A stretch of 64,000 nucleotides of DNA, taken from assembly GCF_900103935.1 (NCBI RefSeq), contig NZ_FNIC01000002.1:617768-681767 (forward strand), written 5' to 3'. The notes under the pieces were generated by a model. The model had not been told where the DNA came from, searched no databases, and saw nothing but the letters and a program-made list of their open reading frames with translations. This document shows, piece by piece, positions 1 through 8,200 of this stretch (position 1 is the stretch's first letter; every line of letters begins with the position of its first letter). A program made the position numbers and the translations under genes. The stretch comes from Nocardioides szechwanensis. Its GTDB lineage: Bacteria > Actinomycetota > Actinomycetes > Propionibacteriales > Nocardioidaceae.

Positions 1-1
1 G

Positions 2-1225
2 GTCGACGACGACCAGTTCGACCTCGGCTACCACGTACGTCGGTCCGCGCTGCCGCGCCCGGGCTCGATGGACCAGCTGCGCGAGCTGGTGTCGCGGATC
101 GTGTCGCGCCCGCTCGACCGGTCCCGGCCGCTGTGGGAGATCTACTTCGTCGAGGGGCTCGAGGAGGGCCGGGTCGCGCTGCTCTCCAAGACGCACCAGG
201 CGCTCGTGGACGGCGTGGACACCGTCGACCTGGGCCAGGTGCTGCTCGATGCCACGCCCACCCCGAAGTCGATGGAGTCCGACGACTGGCACGCCCAGCG
301 CGCGCCCTCGCCGCTCGGCCTGGTCGCCGGAGCCGTCAGGGACTCGCTGACCGAGCCCGAGACGCTCGTCGACACCCTGCGCAGCCAGACCGGGTCCGCC
401 CTGCGCAACGCCGGCGCCGCGGCCGAGCGCACCCGCCGCGTGGTCAACGCGCTGAGCGGGCGCAGCCCCGTGAAGGACTCCCCGATCAGCGGCGCGCTCT
501 CGCAGCAGCGCCGGGTGGTCACCATCGACACCCCGCTCGCCGACTACCGCAAGATCCGCACCGTCCACGGCGGCACCGTCAACGACGTCATCCTGGCCAC
601 GGTCGCCGGCGGGCTCCGCGCCTGGCTGATGACCCGCGCCGAGTCGCTCAAGGGGATCCGCCAGATCCGGGCGGTCGTCCCCGTCTCCGTGATCGACTCC
701 GAGCTCGAGGCGACCTCGCTCGGCAGCCAGATCGCCGCCCACTTCGTCGACCTCCCGGTCGGCGAGCCCAGCCCGCTGGTCCGGCTGCACCAGGTGTCCT
801 ACTCCTTCCAGGCGCACCAAGCGACCGGCCGCGGCGTGGCCGCCAACCGGCTCGCCGGCATCGCCGGCTTCGCCCCGACCACGTTCCACGCGATCGGCTC
901 CCGGGTCGCCGCGGCCGAGCGTCGCGGCTACCAGCTCAACGTCACCAACGTGCCGGGCCCGCAGTCCCCGCTCTACGCCGCGGGCGCCCGGATGGTCAGC
1001 AGCTACCCCGTGCCGCCGCTGCTGCCCGGCCACCCGCTGGCCATCGGCGTCACGTCGTACGACGGTCGGGTGTTCTACGGCCTCACCGCCGACCGGGTGC
1101 AGCTGCCCGACGCCGACCTGCTCGGTGTGTGCCTCCAGGAGGCGCTCGACGAGCTGCTGGAGGCCTCGAGCGGGTCGCGGGTGCGTGCGCCGCGAGGCCG
1201 CAAGCGCGTCACGAAGAAGCCCTGA
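2..1225 (+). CDS. WS/DGAT-family acyltransferase, 5' end outside window
   Basis: The reading frame is open from base 2, so the N-terminus lies upstream of the window; about 407 residues are visible. The sequence matches wax ester synthase/acyl-CoA:diacylglycerol acyltransferases, which esterify fatty alcohols or diacylglycerol with acyl-CoA to make storage lipid. Family landmarks are PLWE (about residue 43), the active-site region, the NVPGP motif near 940-960 and a basic C-terminal tail. The active-site motif reads HQALVDG instead of HHxxxDG, so the second, catalytic histidine is a glutamine. The family is therefore clear but acyltransferase activity is doubtful. The following small gene starts 2 nt after the stop. 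Confidence 0.85.
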   Translation, partial: VDDDQFDLGYHVRRSALPRPGSMDQLRELVSRIVSRPLDRSRPLWEIYFVEGLEEGRVALLSKTHQALVDGVDTVDLGQVLLDATPTPKSMESDDWHAQRAPSPLGLVAGAVRDSLTEPETLVDTLRSQTGSALRNAGAAAERTRRVVNALSGRSPVKDSPISGALSQQRRVVTIDTPLADYRKIRTVHGGTVNDVILATVAGGLRAWLMTRAESLKGIRQIRAVVPVSVIDSELEATSLGSQIAAHFVDLPVGEPSPLVRLHQVSYSFQAHQATGRGVAANRLAGIAGFAPTTFHAIGSRVAAAERRGYQLNVTNVPGPQSPLYAAGARMVSSYPVPPLLPGHPLAIGVTSYDGRVFYGLTADRVQLPDADLLGVCLQEALDELLEASSGSRVRAPRGRKRVTKKP

Positions 1226-1227
1226 CC

Positions 1228-1551
1228 GTGCGCGTCTACGTGCCCGCCTCGCTCGACCTGCTCGCCGACTGGCTGGCCGCAGCGACCGTGCCCTGGCCGC
1301 CCGACGCGATCGTCGCCGACGACGACGACGAGGAGTCGGAGTACTCCGCGTTGATGGCGGCCGCCGACGAGTCGGCCGAGCTGATCGGCCGGGCCGGGCG
1401 CCGGGTGGTCGTCGTGGCCGAGGTGGCGACCGAGGGTGGTCCGATCCCGATGCGGCAGGTCGTGGCCGCCCATGCCGACGTCACCGACTTCACCGACCCC
1501 GACGACGACCTCGCGTGGTTCGCCACCCAGGAGATCCCGGACCTCTTCTGA
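1228..1551 (+). CDS. Small conserved actinobacterial protein, DUF6912-like
   Basis: This 107-aa protein begins with a GTG two bases after the acyltransferase stop, giving the N-terminus VRVYVPASLDLLADW. It is acidic, with a DDDDEE stretch near residue 32, and has no signal peptide or membrane segment. The opening RVYVP pattern and length fit the actinobacterial DUF6912 family, whose function is unknown. It is probably co-transcribed with the upstream acyltransferase. A frame extending upstream through the acyltransferase gene exists, but its composition is that of an out-of-frame shadow, so I use the GTG start. Confidence 0.7.
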   Translation: MRVYVPASLDLLADWLAAATVPWPPDAIVADDDDEESEYSALMAAADESAELIGRAGRRVVVVAEVATEGGPIPMRQVVAAHADVTDFTDPDDDLAWFATQEIPDLF

Positions 1552-1604
1552 GGACTGGCCGGGGCCTTTTCGACAACCCGACCGCCGGGTGACAACATCC
1601 GAGC

Positions 1605-3233
1605 ATGGACGCCATCTCCTACCCGCCGGCCCCCACCAACGAGCCGAACCTGACCTACGCGCCGGGGAGCCCCGAACGGGCCGACCTGGTCACCGAGCTC
1701 GAGCGCCAGGAGCGCAAGCAGGTCACCCTGCGGGCCCACATCGGGGGCCGCAAGCGGTCGGGAGGCGGCGCGGAGATCCCGGTCGTGCAGCCCCACGACC
1801 ACCAGCACGTGCTCGGCGTCATGAAGAACTCCACCCAGGCCGACGCCCAGGCCGCGGTCAAGGCCGCCGCCAAGGCAGCTCCGGACTGGGCCGCGATGAG
1901 CATGGACGACCGGTGCGCGATCCTGCTCAAGGCCGCCGACCTGCTGGCGGGGCCGTGGCGCCAGCGGATCAACGCCGCGACCATGCTCGGCCAGTCCAAG
2001 ACGGCCTTCCAGGCCGAGATCGACGCGGCGTGCGAGCTGATCGACTTCTGGCGCTTCAACGTCCACTACGCCAAGCAGATCCTCGCCGACCAGCCGATCG
2101 CCAACAGCCCCGGCATCTGGAACCGCACCGACCACCGCCCCCTCGAGGGCTTCGTCTACGCGATCACGCCGTTCAACTTCACCGCCATCGCCGGCAACCT
2201 GCCGACCGCTCCGGCGCTGATGGGCAACACCGTCATCTGGAAGCCCTCGCCCACCCAGCAGCTGGCCGCCTCGCTGACCATGGAGCTGCTCGAGGAGGCC
2301 GGGATGCCGCCGGGCGTCATCAACATGCTGCCGGGTGGCGGGCTCGAGGTGTCCAAGGTCGCCATGACCCACCCGGACCTCGCCGGCATCCACTTCACCG
2401 GCTCGACCCCGACCTTCCAGTCGCTCTGGCGCACCGTCGGCGAGAACATCGCCGGCTACCGCTCCTACCCGCGGATCGTGGGGGAGACCGGTGGCAAGGA
2501 CTTCGTCGTCGCGCATGCCTCGGCCGACCCGGACGTCGTACGCACCGCGCTGGTCCGGGGTGCCTTCGAGTACCAGGGCCAGAAGTGCTCGGCGGCCTCC
2601 CGTGCCTACGTCGCCCGCTCGGTGTGGGACAGGATGAAGGACGAGTTCCTGGCGGAGGTCGAGGCGATCGCGGTGGGCGACGTCACCAACTTCTCCAACT
2701 TCATGGGCGCCGTCATCGACGACCGGGCGTTCGCCAAGCACAAGGCGGCGATCGCCCGCGCCAAGCGGCAGAAGAACCTCACCGTCCTCGCCGGCGGCCA
2801 GGTCGACGACTCGGTCGGCTACTTCGTGCGGCCCACGGTCGTGCAGTCGACCGACCCGACCGACCAGATGTTCTCCACCGAGTACTTCGGGCCGATCCTC
2901 GCCGTCCACGTCTTCGCCGACGGCGACTTCGAGAAGGTCGTCGCCCAGCTCGAGTCGTTCGCGCCGTACGCCCTGACCGGCGCCGTGATCGCCCGCGACC
3001 GACAGGTCGTGGCCTGGGCCCAGAACGCGCTGCGCTTCGCGGCCGGCAACTTCTACATCAACGACAAACCGACCGGCGCCGTCGTCGGCCAGCAGCCCTT
3101 CGGCGGCGGCCGCGCCTCCGGCACCAACGACAAGGCCGGCGCGGCGATCAACCTGCTGCGCTGGACGTCACCGCGCTCGATCAAGGAGACGTTCGTGCCG
3201 CCGACCGACTATCGCTACCCGTACATGGGCTGA
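1605..3233 (+). CDS. pruA: L-glutamate gamma-semialdehyde dehydrogenase (1-pyrroline-5-carboxylate dehydrogenase)
   Basis: The 542-aa protein oxidises glutamate semialdehyde, formed from proline, to glutamate with NAD+. Visible family features are ITPFNFTAIAGNL and a TGS motif (HFTGSTPTFQ) in the cofactor domain, the general-base region ETGGKDF, and the catalytic cysteine in GQKCSAASR. Length matches monofunctional PruA. There is no proline dehydrogenase (putB) beside it, which is the usual partner; it must lie elsewhere. NAD-glutamate dehydrogenase at 5267 could take the product on to 2-oxoglutarate. The start is the ATG in CATGGACGCC; no clear Shine-Dalgarno precedes it. Confidence 0.93.
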   Translation: MDAISYPPAPTNEPNLTYAPGSPERADLVTELERQERKQVTLRAHIGGRKRSGGGAEIPVVQPHDHQHVLGVMKNSTQADAQAAVKAAAKAAPDWAAMSMDDRCAILLKAADLLAGPWRQRINAATMLGQSKTAFQAEIDAACELIDFWRFNVHYAKQILADQPIANSPGIWNRTDHRPLEGFVYAITPFNFTAIAGNLPTAPALMGNTVIWKPSPTQQLAASLTMELLEEAGMPPGVINMLPGGGLEVSKVAMTHPDLAGIHFTGSTPTFQSLWRTVGENIAGYRSYPRIVGETGGKDFVVAHASADPDVVRTALVRGAFEYQGQKCSAASRAYVARSVWDRMKDEFLAEVEAIAVGDVTNFSNFMGAVIDDRAFAKHKAAIARAKRQKNLTVLAGGQVDDSVGYFVRPTVVQSTDPTDQMFSTEYFGPILAVHVFADGDFEKVVAQLESFAPYALTGAVIARDRQVVAWAQNALRFAAGNFYINDKPTGAVVGQQPFGGGRASGTNDKAGAAINLLRWTSPRSIKETFVPPTDYRYPYMG

Positions 3234-3418
3234 TGACCCCCGTCCCGATGCACCTCGGCTCGCTCCACCCGATGGAGCAGGCGCTGACGTTGGTGCTGGC
3301 GTTCGGGCCCTTCGTGGTGCTCGGGATCGTGATCGCCGTACGCCGTCGCCACGACCGCGCCGCGGACGAGGAGCTCGCCCGGCAGGACCGGGCGTCGAAC
3401 CCTCAGCGCGAGAGGTAG
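3233..3418 (+). CDS. Small single-pass membrane protein
   Basis: This 61-aa protein starts at an ATG whose A is the last base of the pruA stop (TGATG), so it is translationally coupled to pruA. It has one hydrophobic helix (about residues 16-40, LTLVLAFGPFVVLGIVIAV) followed by RRRHDR, which suggests N-out/C-in topology, and a charged tail. No family recognised. Its last 16 bases overlap the 3' end of the convergent DUF2505 gene. Coupling to pruA is the only clue to its role. Confidence 0.65.
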   Translation: MTPVPMHLGSLHPMEQALTLVLAFGPFVVLGIVIAVRRRHDRAADEELARQDRASNPQRER

Positions 3419-3885
3419 GCGCGTCCGGCGGTGTTCTCGGCCTCGAGCGCCTTGGTCATCAGGTCGCGCAGGAGCTCCTCGAGCTTGCCGCCGATCAGCG
3501 GGATGCCGACCTTGATGGTGAGGTCGACGGTCTCGGTGGTGACGCCGTCGGACTCGGTGATCCGCGCGGTGCCCCGGATGTCACCGGGCTTGCCGGGCAG
3601 GGTGACCACGATGTCGCCGAGCAGGGGAGTCGCCCACGACTCGGCCTGGATGACGTTGGTCTCCTCGCCGACGAACTTCTTCGCGAACGACGGTACGCCG
3701 GCGGTGTGCTGCCACTGGTCGACCACGACCTCGAGGTGGTCGCCGTCGCGCTGGACCGACACCTCCGAACGGGTCACCCGCTGGGCGGCGCAGACCTCCT
3801 TGCGGAACTCCGGGTCGGCGAGCATCGCCGCCACGTCGGCCGCGGGCGCGTCGTAGGTCAGCTCGTGGAGCAGGCGCCGGCTCAC
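3403..3885 (-). CDS. DUF2505 family protein (second of a tandem pair)
   Basis: This 160-aa protein starts at a GTG that overlaps the stop of the preceding paralogue (GTGA). It is a DUF2505 protein, a START/SRPBCC-like fold of unknown function common in actinobacteria. The opening LTYDAPAADVAAMLADPEF aligns with the same region of the upstream gene, and both end with an IPLIGGKLE-type motif near the C-terminus, so the pair arose by tandem duplication. No signal peptide is seen. START-like folds usually bind a hydrophobic ligand, but no ligand can be inferred here. Confidence 0.82.
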   Translation of the reverse strand: MSRRLLHELTYDAPAADVAAMLADPEFRKEVCAAQRVTRSEVSVQRDGDHLEVVVDQWQHTAGVPSFAKKFVGEETNVIQAESWATPLLGDIVVTLPGKPGDIRGTARITESDGVTTETVDLTIKVGIPLIGGKLEELLRDLMTKALEAENTAGRAYLSR

Positions 3886-4373
3886 CGGCCCGCCAGCCAG
3901 TCGCGGCCCACGGTCAGCTCGACGTCGTAGCCCTCCTTGATGGTGTCGGCCATCAGCTGCTCGAGCTTGCCGCCGATCAGCGGGACCTTGACCTTGACGT
4001 CGAGCTCGACGACCTCGTTCGTGCCCGAGCCCGCCTCGACCAGGCGGACCGTGCCCGAGGCCCCGGTGGGCTTGCCGGGTGCGGTGATCGACACGGTGCC
4101 GCCGGAGCCGTCCTTCCAGGTCTCGCTGAGGATCGCGCGGGTTGTGTCGCCCACGATCTTCTTGGCGATCGACGGCAGGCCGGCGGTGTTCTGGACGGTC
4201 TCGACGGTGACGGTCATCCCGGCGCCGGCCATCTCCACGGTCACGTCGTGCGAGACGGTGTGCTGTGCCTCGCACACCCGCTCCCGGAAGGCCGGGTCGG
4301 ACAGCATGGCGAAGACGTCGGCGGGGGGAGCGTCGTACGACAGCTCGATGTGGAACTTCATGGCGGACATCAT
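3882..4373 (-). CDS. DUF2505 family protein (first of a tandem pair)
   Basis: This 163-aa cytosolic protein of the DUF2505 (START/SRPBCC-like) family opens with MMSAMKFHIELSYDAPPADV. The first ATG is preceded by a G-rich stretch (GGGGGGTGC) that could serve as ribosome binding site; the ATG at 4361 (MKFHIEL) is an alternative start. It is the upstream gene of a two-gene minus-strand operon with its paralogue. Its start is only about 40 bases from kynA, which is divergent, so both promoters share a very short intergenic region. Confidence 0.82.
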   Translation of the reverse strand: MMSAMKFHIELSYDAPPADVFAMLSDPAFRERVCEAQHTVSHDVTVEMAGAGMTVTVETVQNTAGLPSIAKKIVGDTTRAILSETWKDGSGGTVSITAPGKPTGASGTVRLVEAGSGTNEVVELDVKVKVPLIGGKLEQLMADTIKEGYDVELTVGRDWLAGR

Positions 4374-4414
4374 GCACCCCCCGACGCAGGACCGACGTGG
4401 TTGAGTGGTCGACT

Positions 4415-5224
4415 GTGACTACCGACCAGAGCCCCGACGAGGCGTTCGTCTCCTTCGGCGAGCAGGGCGCCCAGCTGACCTACGGCAGCTACCTGCGGCT
4501 CGGCCAGCTGCTCGACTCCCAGCACCTCGAGTCCGACCCGCCGGCACACGACGAGCTGCTCTTCATCACCATCCACCAGGTCTACGAGCTGTGGTTCAAG
4601 CAGCTGCTGCACGAGGTGACCGCCGCCCGCGACGCCATGACCGGCGGCAAGGTGTGGTGGGCCCAGCACCTGCTCCAGCGGGTGCACGTGATCGAGCGGG
4701 TGCTGGTGCAGCAGGTCGACGTCCTGGAGACGATGACCCCGCAGGACTTCCTGGAGTTCCGTCAGCGGCTGGCCCCGGCGAGCGGGTTCCAGTCGGTGCA
4801 GTTCCGCGAGCTGGAGTTCCTCTCCGGCGCCAAGGACGCGACGTACGTCAAGCGCTTCCGCGGCCTGACCGAGGAGGAGCAGCAGCGGCTCACGGCACGC
4901 CTGGACGAGCCGACGCTGTGGGACGCGTTCCTCGACGTGCTCCGCGCTCACGGCCTCGCGGCCGGGTCCGACGAGGAGGTCTCGGCCTCCATGCGCACGG
5001 TCGCCCACGACCGCTCGCAGTACGCCGCCGTGTGGGCGTTGGGCGAGGCCCTGCTCCAGCACGACGAGCTGGCCGCGAGCTGGCGGGCCCGGCACGTGGT
5101 GATGGTCGAGCGGATGATCGGCGCCAAGTCCGGCACCGGTGGCTCGAGCGGATCGACCTACCTGCGCAGCCGGCTCCCAATGCAGTACTTCCCGCTGTTG
5201 TGGAACCTGCGCAGCGAGCTGTGA
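4415..5224 (+). CDS. kynA: Tryptophan 2,3-dioxygenase
   Basis: The 269-aa protein is a haem enzyme that opens the indole ring of tryptophan to N-formylkynurenine, the first step of the kynurenine pathway. Recognisable motifs are FITIHQVYELWFKQLLHE near the N-terminus (substrate-binding His) and ARHVVMVERMIGAKSGTGGSSG near the C-terminus (haem-ligand His and the GTGGSSG loop). I chose the GTG at 4415 because it gives VTTDQSPDEAF and the usual length. Kynureninase and kynurenine formamidase, often adjacent, are absent from the window. Confidence 0.94.
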   Translation: MTTDQSPDEAFVSFGEQGAQLTYGSYLRLGQLLDSQHLESDPPAHDELLFITIHQVYELWFKQLLHEVTAARDAMTGGKVWWAQHLLQRVHVIERVLVQQVDVLETMTPQDFLEFRQRLAPASGFQSVQFRELEFLSGAKDATYVKRFRGLTEEEQQRLTARLDEPTLWDAFLDVLRAHGLAAGSDEEVSASMRTVAHDRSQYAAVWALGEALLQHDELAASWRARHVVMVERMIGAKSGTGGSSGSTYLRSRLPMQYFPLLWNLRSEL

Positions 5225-5254
5225 CCCGTGTTGTGGGTGGGGCATCGGGGGTCC

Positions 5255-5260
5255 TACTGT
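5255..5260 (+). promoter_or_regulatory. -10 box for leaderless gdh mRNA
   Basis: TACTGT ends 6 nt before the GTG start of gdh and fits the actinobacterial TANNNT consensus. A TTGTGG at 5231-5236, 18 bp upstream, is a reasonable -35. Transcription should start at or next to the start codon, giving a leaderless message. Confidence 0.5.
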
Positions 5261-5266
5261 CAGGGG

Positions 5267-8200
5267 GTGTCAACGACGACGCAGGACGTGCACAAGGCTG
5301 ACCTCCTCGACCAGGCCATCGACCTGGCCAAGCACAGGTCGGGCCGCGGCGGACCCCCGCACGACCGGGTCGCCGCGCTCCTCCGGGCCTACTTCCGCCA
5401 CACCGCCCCCGAGGACATCGTCGAGCGCGCCGACGTCGACCTGTTCGGGGCCCTGGCGTCGCACTACAAGCTGGCCGCCGAGCGGCCGCAGGGCACAGCG
5501 AAGGTCCGGGTCTTCACCCCGACGCTGAGCGAGCACGGCTGGTCCGCCGGCGGGCACTCCGTCGTGGAGGTGGTCGTCGACGACATGCCGTTCCTCGTGG
5601 ACTCGCTGACCATGGAGCTCTCGCGCCAGCTGCGCGGCGTCCACCTGGTCATCCACCCGCTGTACGACGTCGTGCGCGACATCACCGGCGCTCTGCAGGA
5701 GGTGTGCGTCGTCGACGACGGCTCGGTGCAGCCGGCCGACGGCAAGGTGCGCGAGTCGTGGATGCACGTCGAGATCGACCGGATCCGCGAGGGCGACGAC
5801 TTCACCGCCATCGTCGACGACATCCAGCGGGTGCTGCGCGACGTCCGGGAGTCGGGGGAGGACTGGGGCAAGATGCTCGGCCAGGTCCGTGACATCGTCA
5901 CCGGCCTCGAGTCCGACCCGCCGCCGCTCCCGCCCGACGAGGTCCGGCAGGCGTCCGCGCTGCTGTCCTGGCTGTCCGACGAGCACTTCACATTCCTCGG
6001 CTACCGCGAGTACTCCCTGGAGCACACCACCATCCACGGGCAGGAGGAGGAGGTGCTGCGCGCCGTACCCGGCACCGGCCTCGGGATCCTTCGTGCCGAC
6101 CAGGAGATGTCGGCGTCGTTCGGTCGGCTGCCCGAGCTGGTCAAGGCCAAGGCCCGGGAGAAGACCCTGCTCGTGCTGGCCAAGGCCAACTCCCGTGCCA
6201 CCGTGCACCGCCCCGCCTACCTCGACTACGTCGGCGTCAAGACGTTCGGCCCCGACGGCGAGGTCACGGGGGAGCGCCGGTTCCTCGGGCTCTTCTCCAG
6301 CTCGGCCTACACCGAGTCTCTGCTGCGGATCCCGCTGATCCGCGAGAAGGCCGAAGCGGTGCTGCACCACAGCGGCTTCGACCCGCGCAGCCACGCCGGC
6401 AAGGCCCTGATGGACACCCTCGAGAACTACCCGCGCGACGAGCTGTTCCACACGCCGGTCGAGGAGCTGGCCCCGATGGCCGAGGCCGCGATGGTCGCGC
6501 GGGAGCGGCGCGGCCTGCGGATGCTGCTTCGCGCTGACACCTATGGCCGCTACGTCTCGGTGCTGGTCTACCTGCCGCGCGACCGCTACAACACCGGGGT
6601 CCGCGAGCGCTTCGCCCAGCTCCTCAAGGACCGCCTCGGCGGCGAGTCCGTCGAGTTCACGGTGCGGATCAACGAGTCCACCACCGCGCGCGTGCACTTC
6701 GTTGTCCACATGCCCAAGGGGCAGCCGATCCCGGAGGGTGTCGACGCCCTGGACCTCGAGCGGCGGCTCTTGGAGGCCTCCCGCTCCTGGCGCGACGACT
6801 TCGTGTCGGCAGTCATCGCGGAGTACGGCGAGGAGGTCGGCCTGAGCCTGGGGCGGCGCTACGTCGACTCGTTCCCCGAGGCCTACAAGGAGGACTTCCC
6901 GGCCCGCACCGCCGCGGTCGACCTCGGGCGCCTCGAGGCGATCACGGGCGACGAGGGCATCGACCTGTCGCTCTACGAGGAGCTCGACGCGGGCCGCGGC
7001 GAGGCCCGGCTGAAGGTGTTCCGCATCGGTGAGCCGCTGTCGCTCTCCGAGGTGCTGCCGATGTTGTCCTCGATGGGGGTCGAGGTCGTCGACGAGCGCC
7101 CCTACGAGCTGGCCGGCCTCGACCGGACGTCGTACATCTACGAGTTCGGCCTGCGCTACGGCAAGGCCCTCCCCGCCGGGGCGCGCGAGGTCTTCCAGGA
7201 CGCGCTGCGCGCCGTGTGGAACGGCTTCAACGAGATCGACGGCTTCAACTCCCTGGTGCTCGGCGCCGGGCTCACCTGGCGTCAGGCCACGGTGCTGCGC
7301 GCCTACGCCAAGTACATGCGCCAGGGCGGGTCGCCCTTCGCCCTCGACTACATCGAGGGGGCGCTGGGCAGCAACGTCGACATCACCCGGCTCCTCGTGC
7401 AGCTCTTCGAGACCCGGTTCGACCCCGGGAGTGCCGGGCTCGCCGCCGACGCCGAGGCCCGGACCGCGCGCTCCGACGAGGTGCAGCAGCGGATCGTCCG
7501 CGCGCTCGACGACGTCGTGAGCCTGGACCACGACCGCATCCTGCGCTCCTACCTCACGCACGTGCAGGCCACGCTGCGCACCAACTACTTCCAGACCGAC
7601 GCCGAGGGACTGCCGCATCCCTACATGTCGTTCAAGCTGGAGCCCTCCGCGATCCCCGACCTGCCCGAGCCGCGGCCGAAGTTCGAGATCTTCGTCTACT
7701 CGCCTCGGGTCGAGGGCGTGCACCTGCGCTTCGGCGCGGTCGCCCGCGGCGGCCTGCGCTGGTCCGACCGACGCGACGACTTCCGCACCGAGGTGCTGGG
7801 GCTGGTCAAGGCGCAGATGGTCAAGAACACCGTGATCGTGCCGGTCGGCGCCAAGGGCGGCTTCTTCTGCAAGCAGCTGCCCTCGTCGACCGACCGTGAG
7901 GCCTGGATGGCCGAGGGCATCGCCTGCTACAAGACGTTCATCTCCGGGCTGCTCGACATCACCGACAACCTGGTCGAGGGCGCGACCGTGCCGCCCGAAC
8001 GCGTGGTGCGCCACGACGGCGACGACTCCTACCTCGTGGTGGCCGCCGACAAGGGCACCGCGACGTTCTCCGACATCGCCAACGGTGTCGCCCAGGACTA
8101 CGGCTTCTGGCTCGGCGACGCGTTCGCGAGCGGCGGCTCGGTGGGCTACGACCACAAGGCCATGGGGATCACCGCCCGCGGCGCCTGGGTGTCCGTCCGC

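Noticed and set aside
1236..2909. Long minus-strand open frame opposite pruA
   Set aside because: Same GC artefact; it covers parts of two convincing plus-strand genes and has low-complexity composition.
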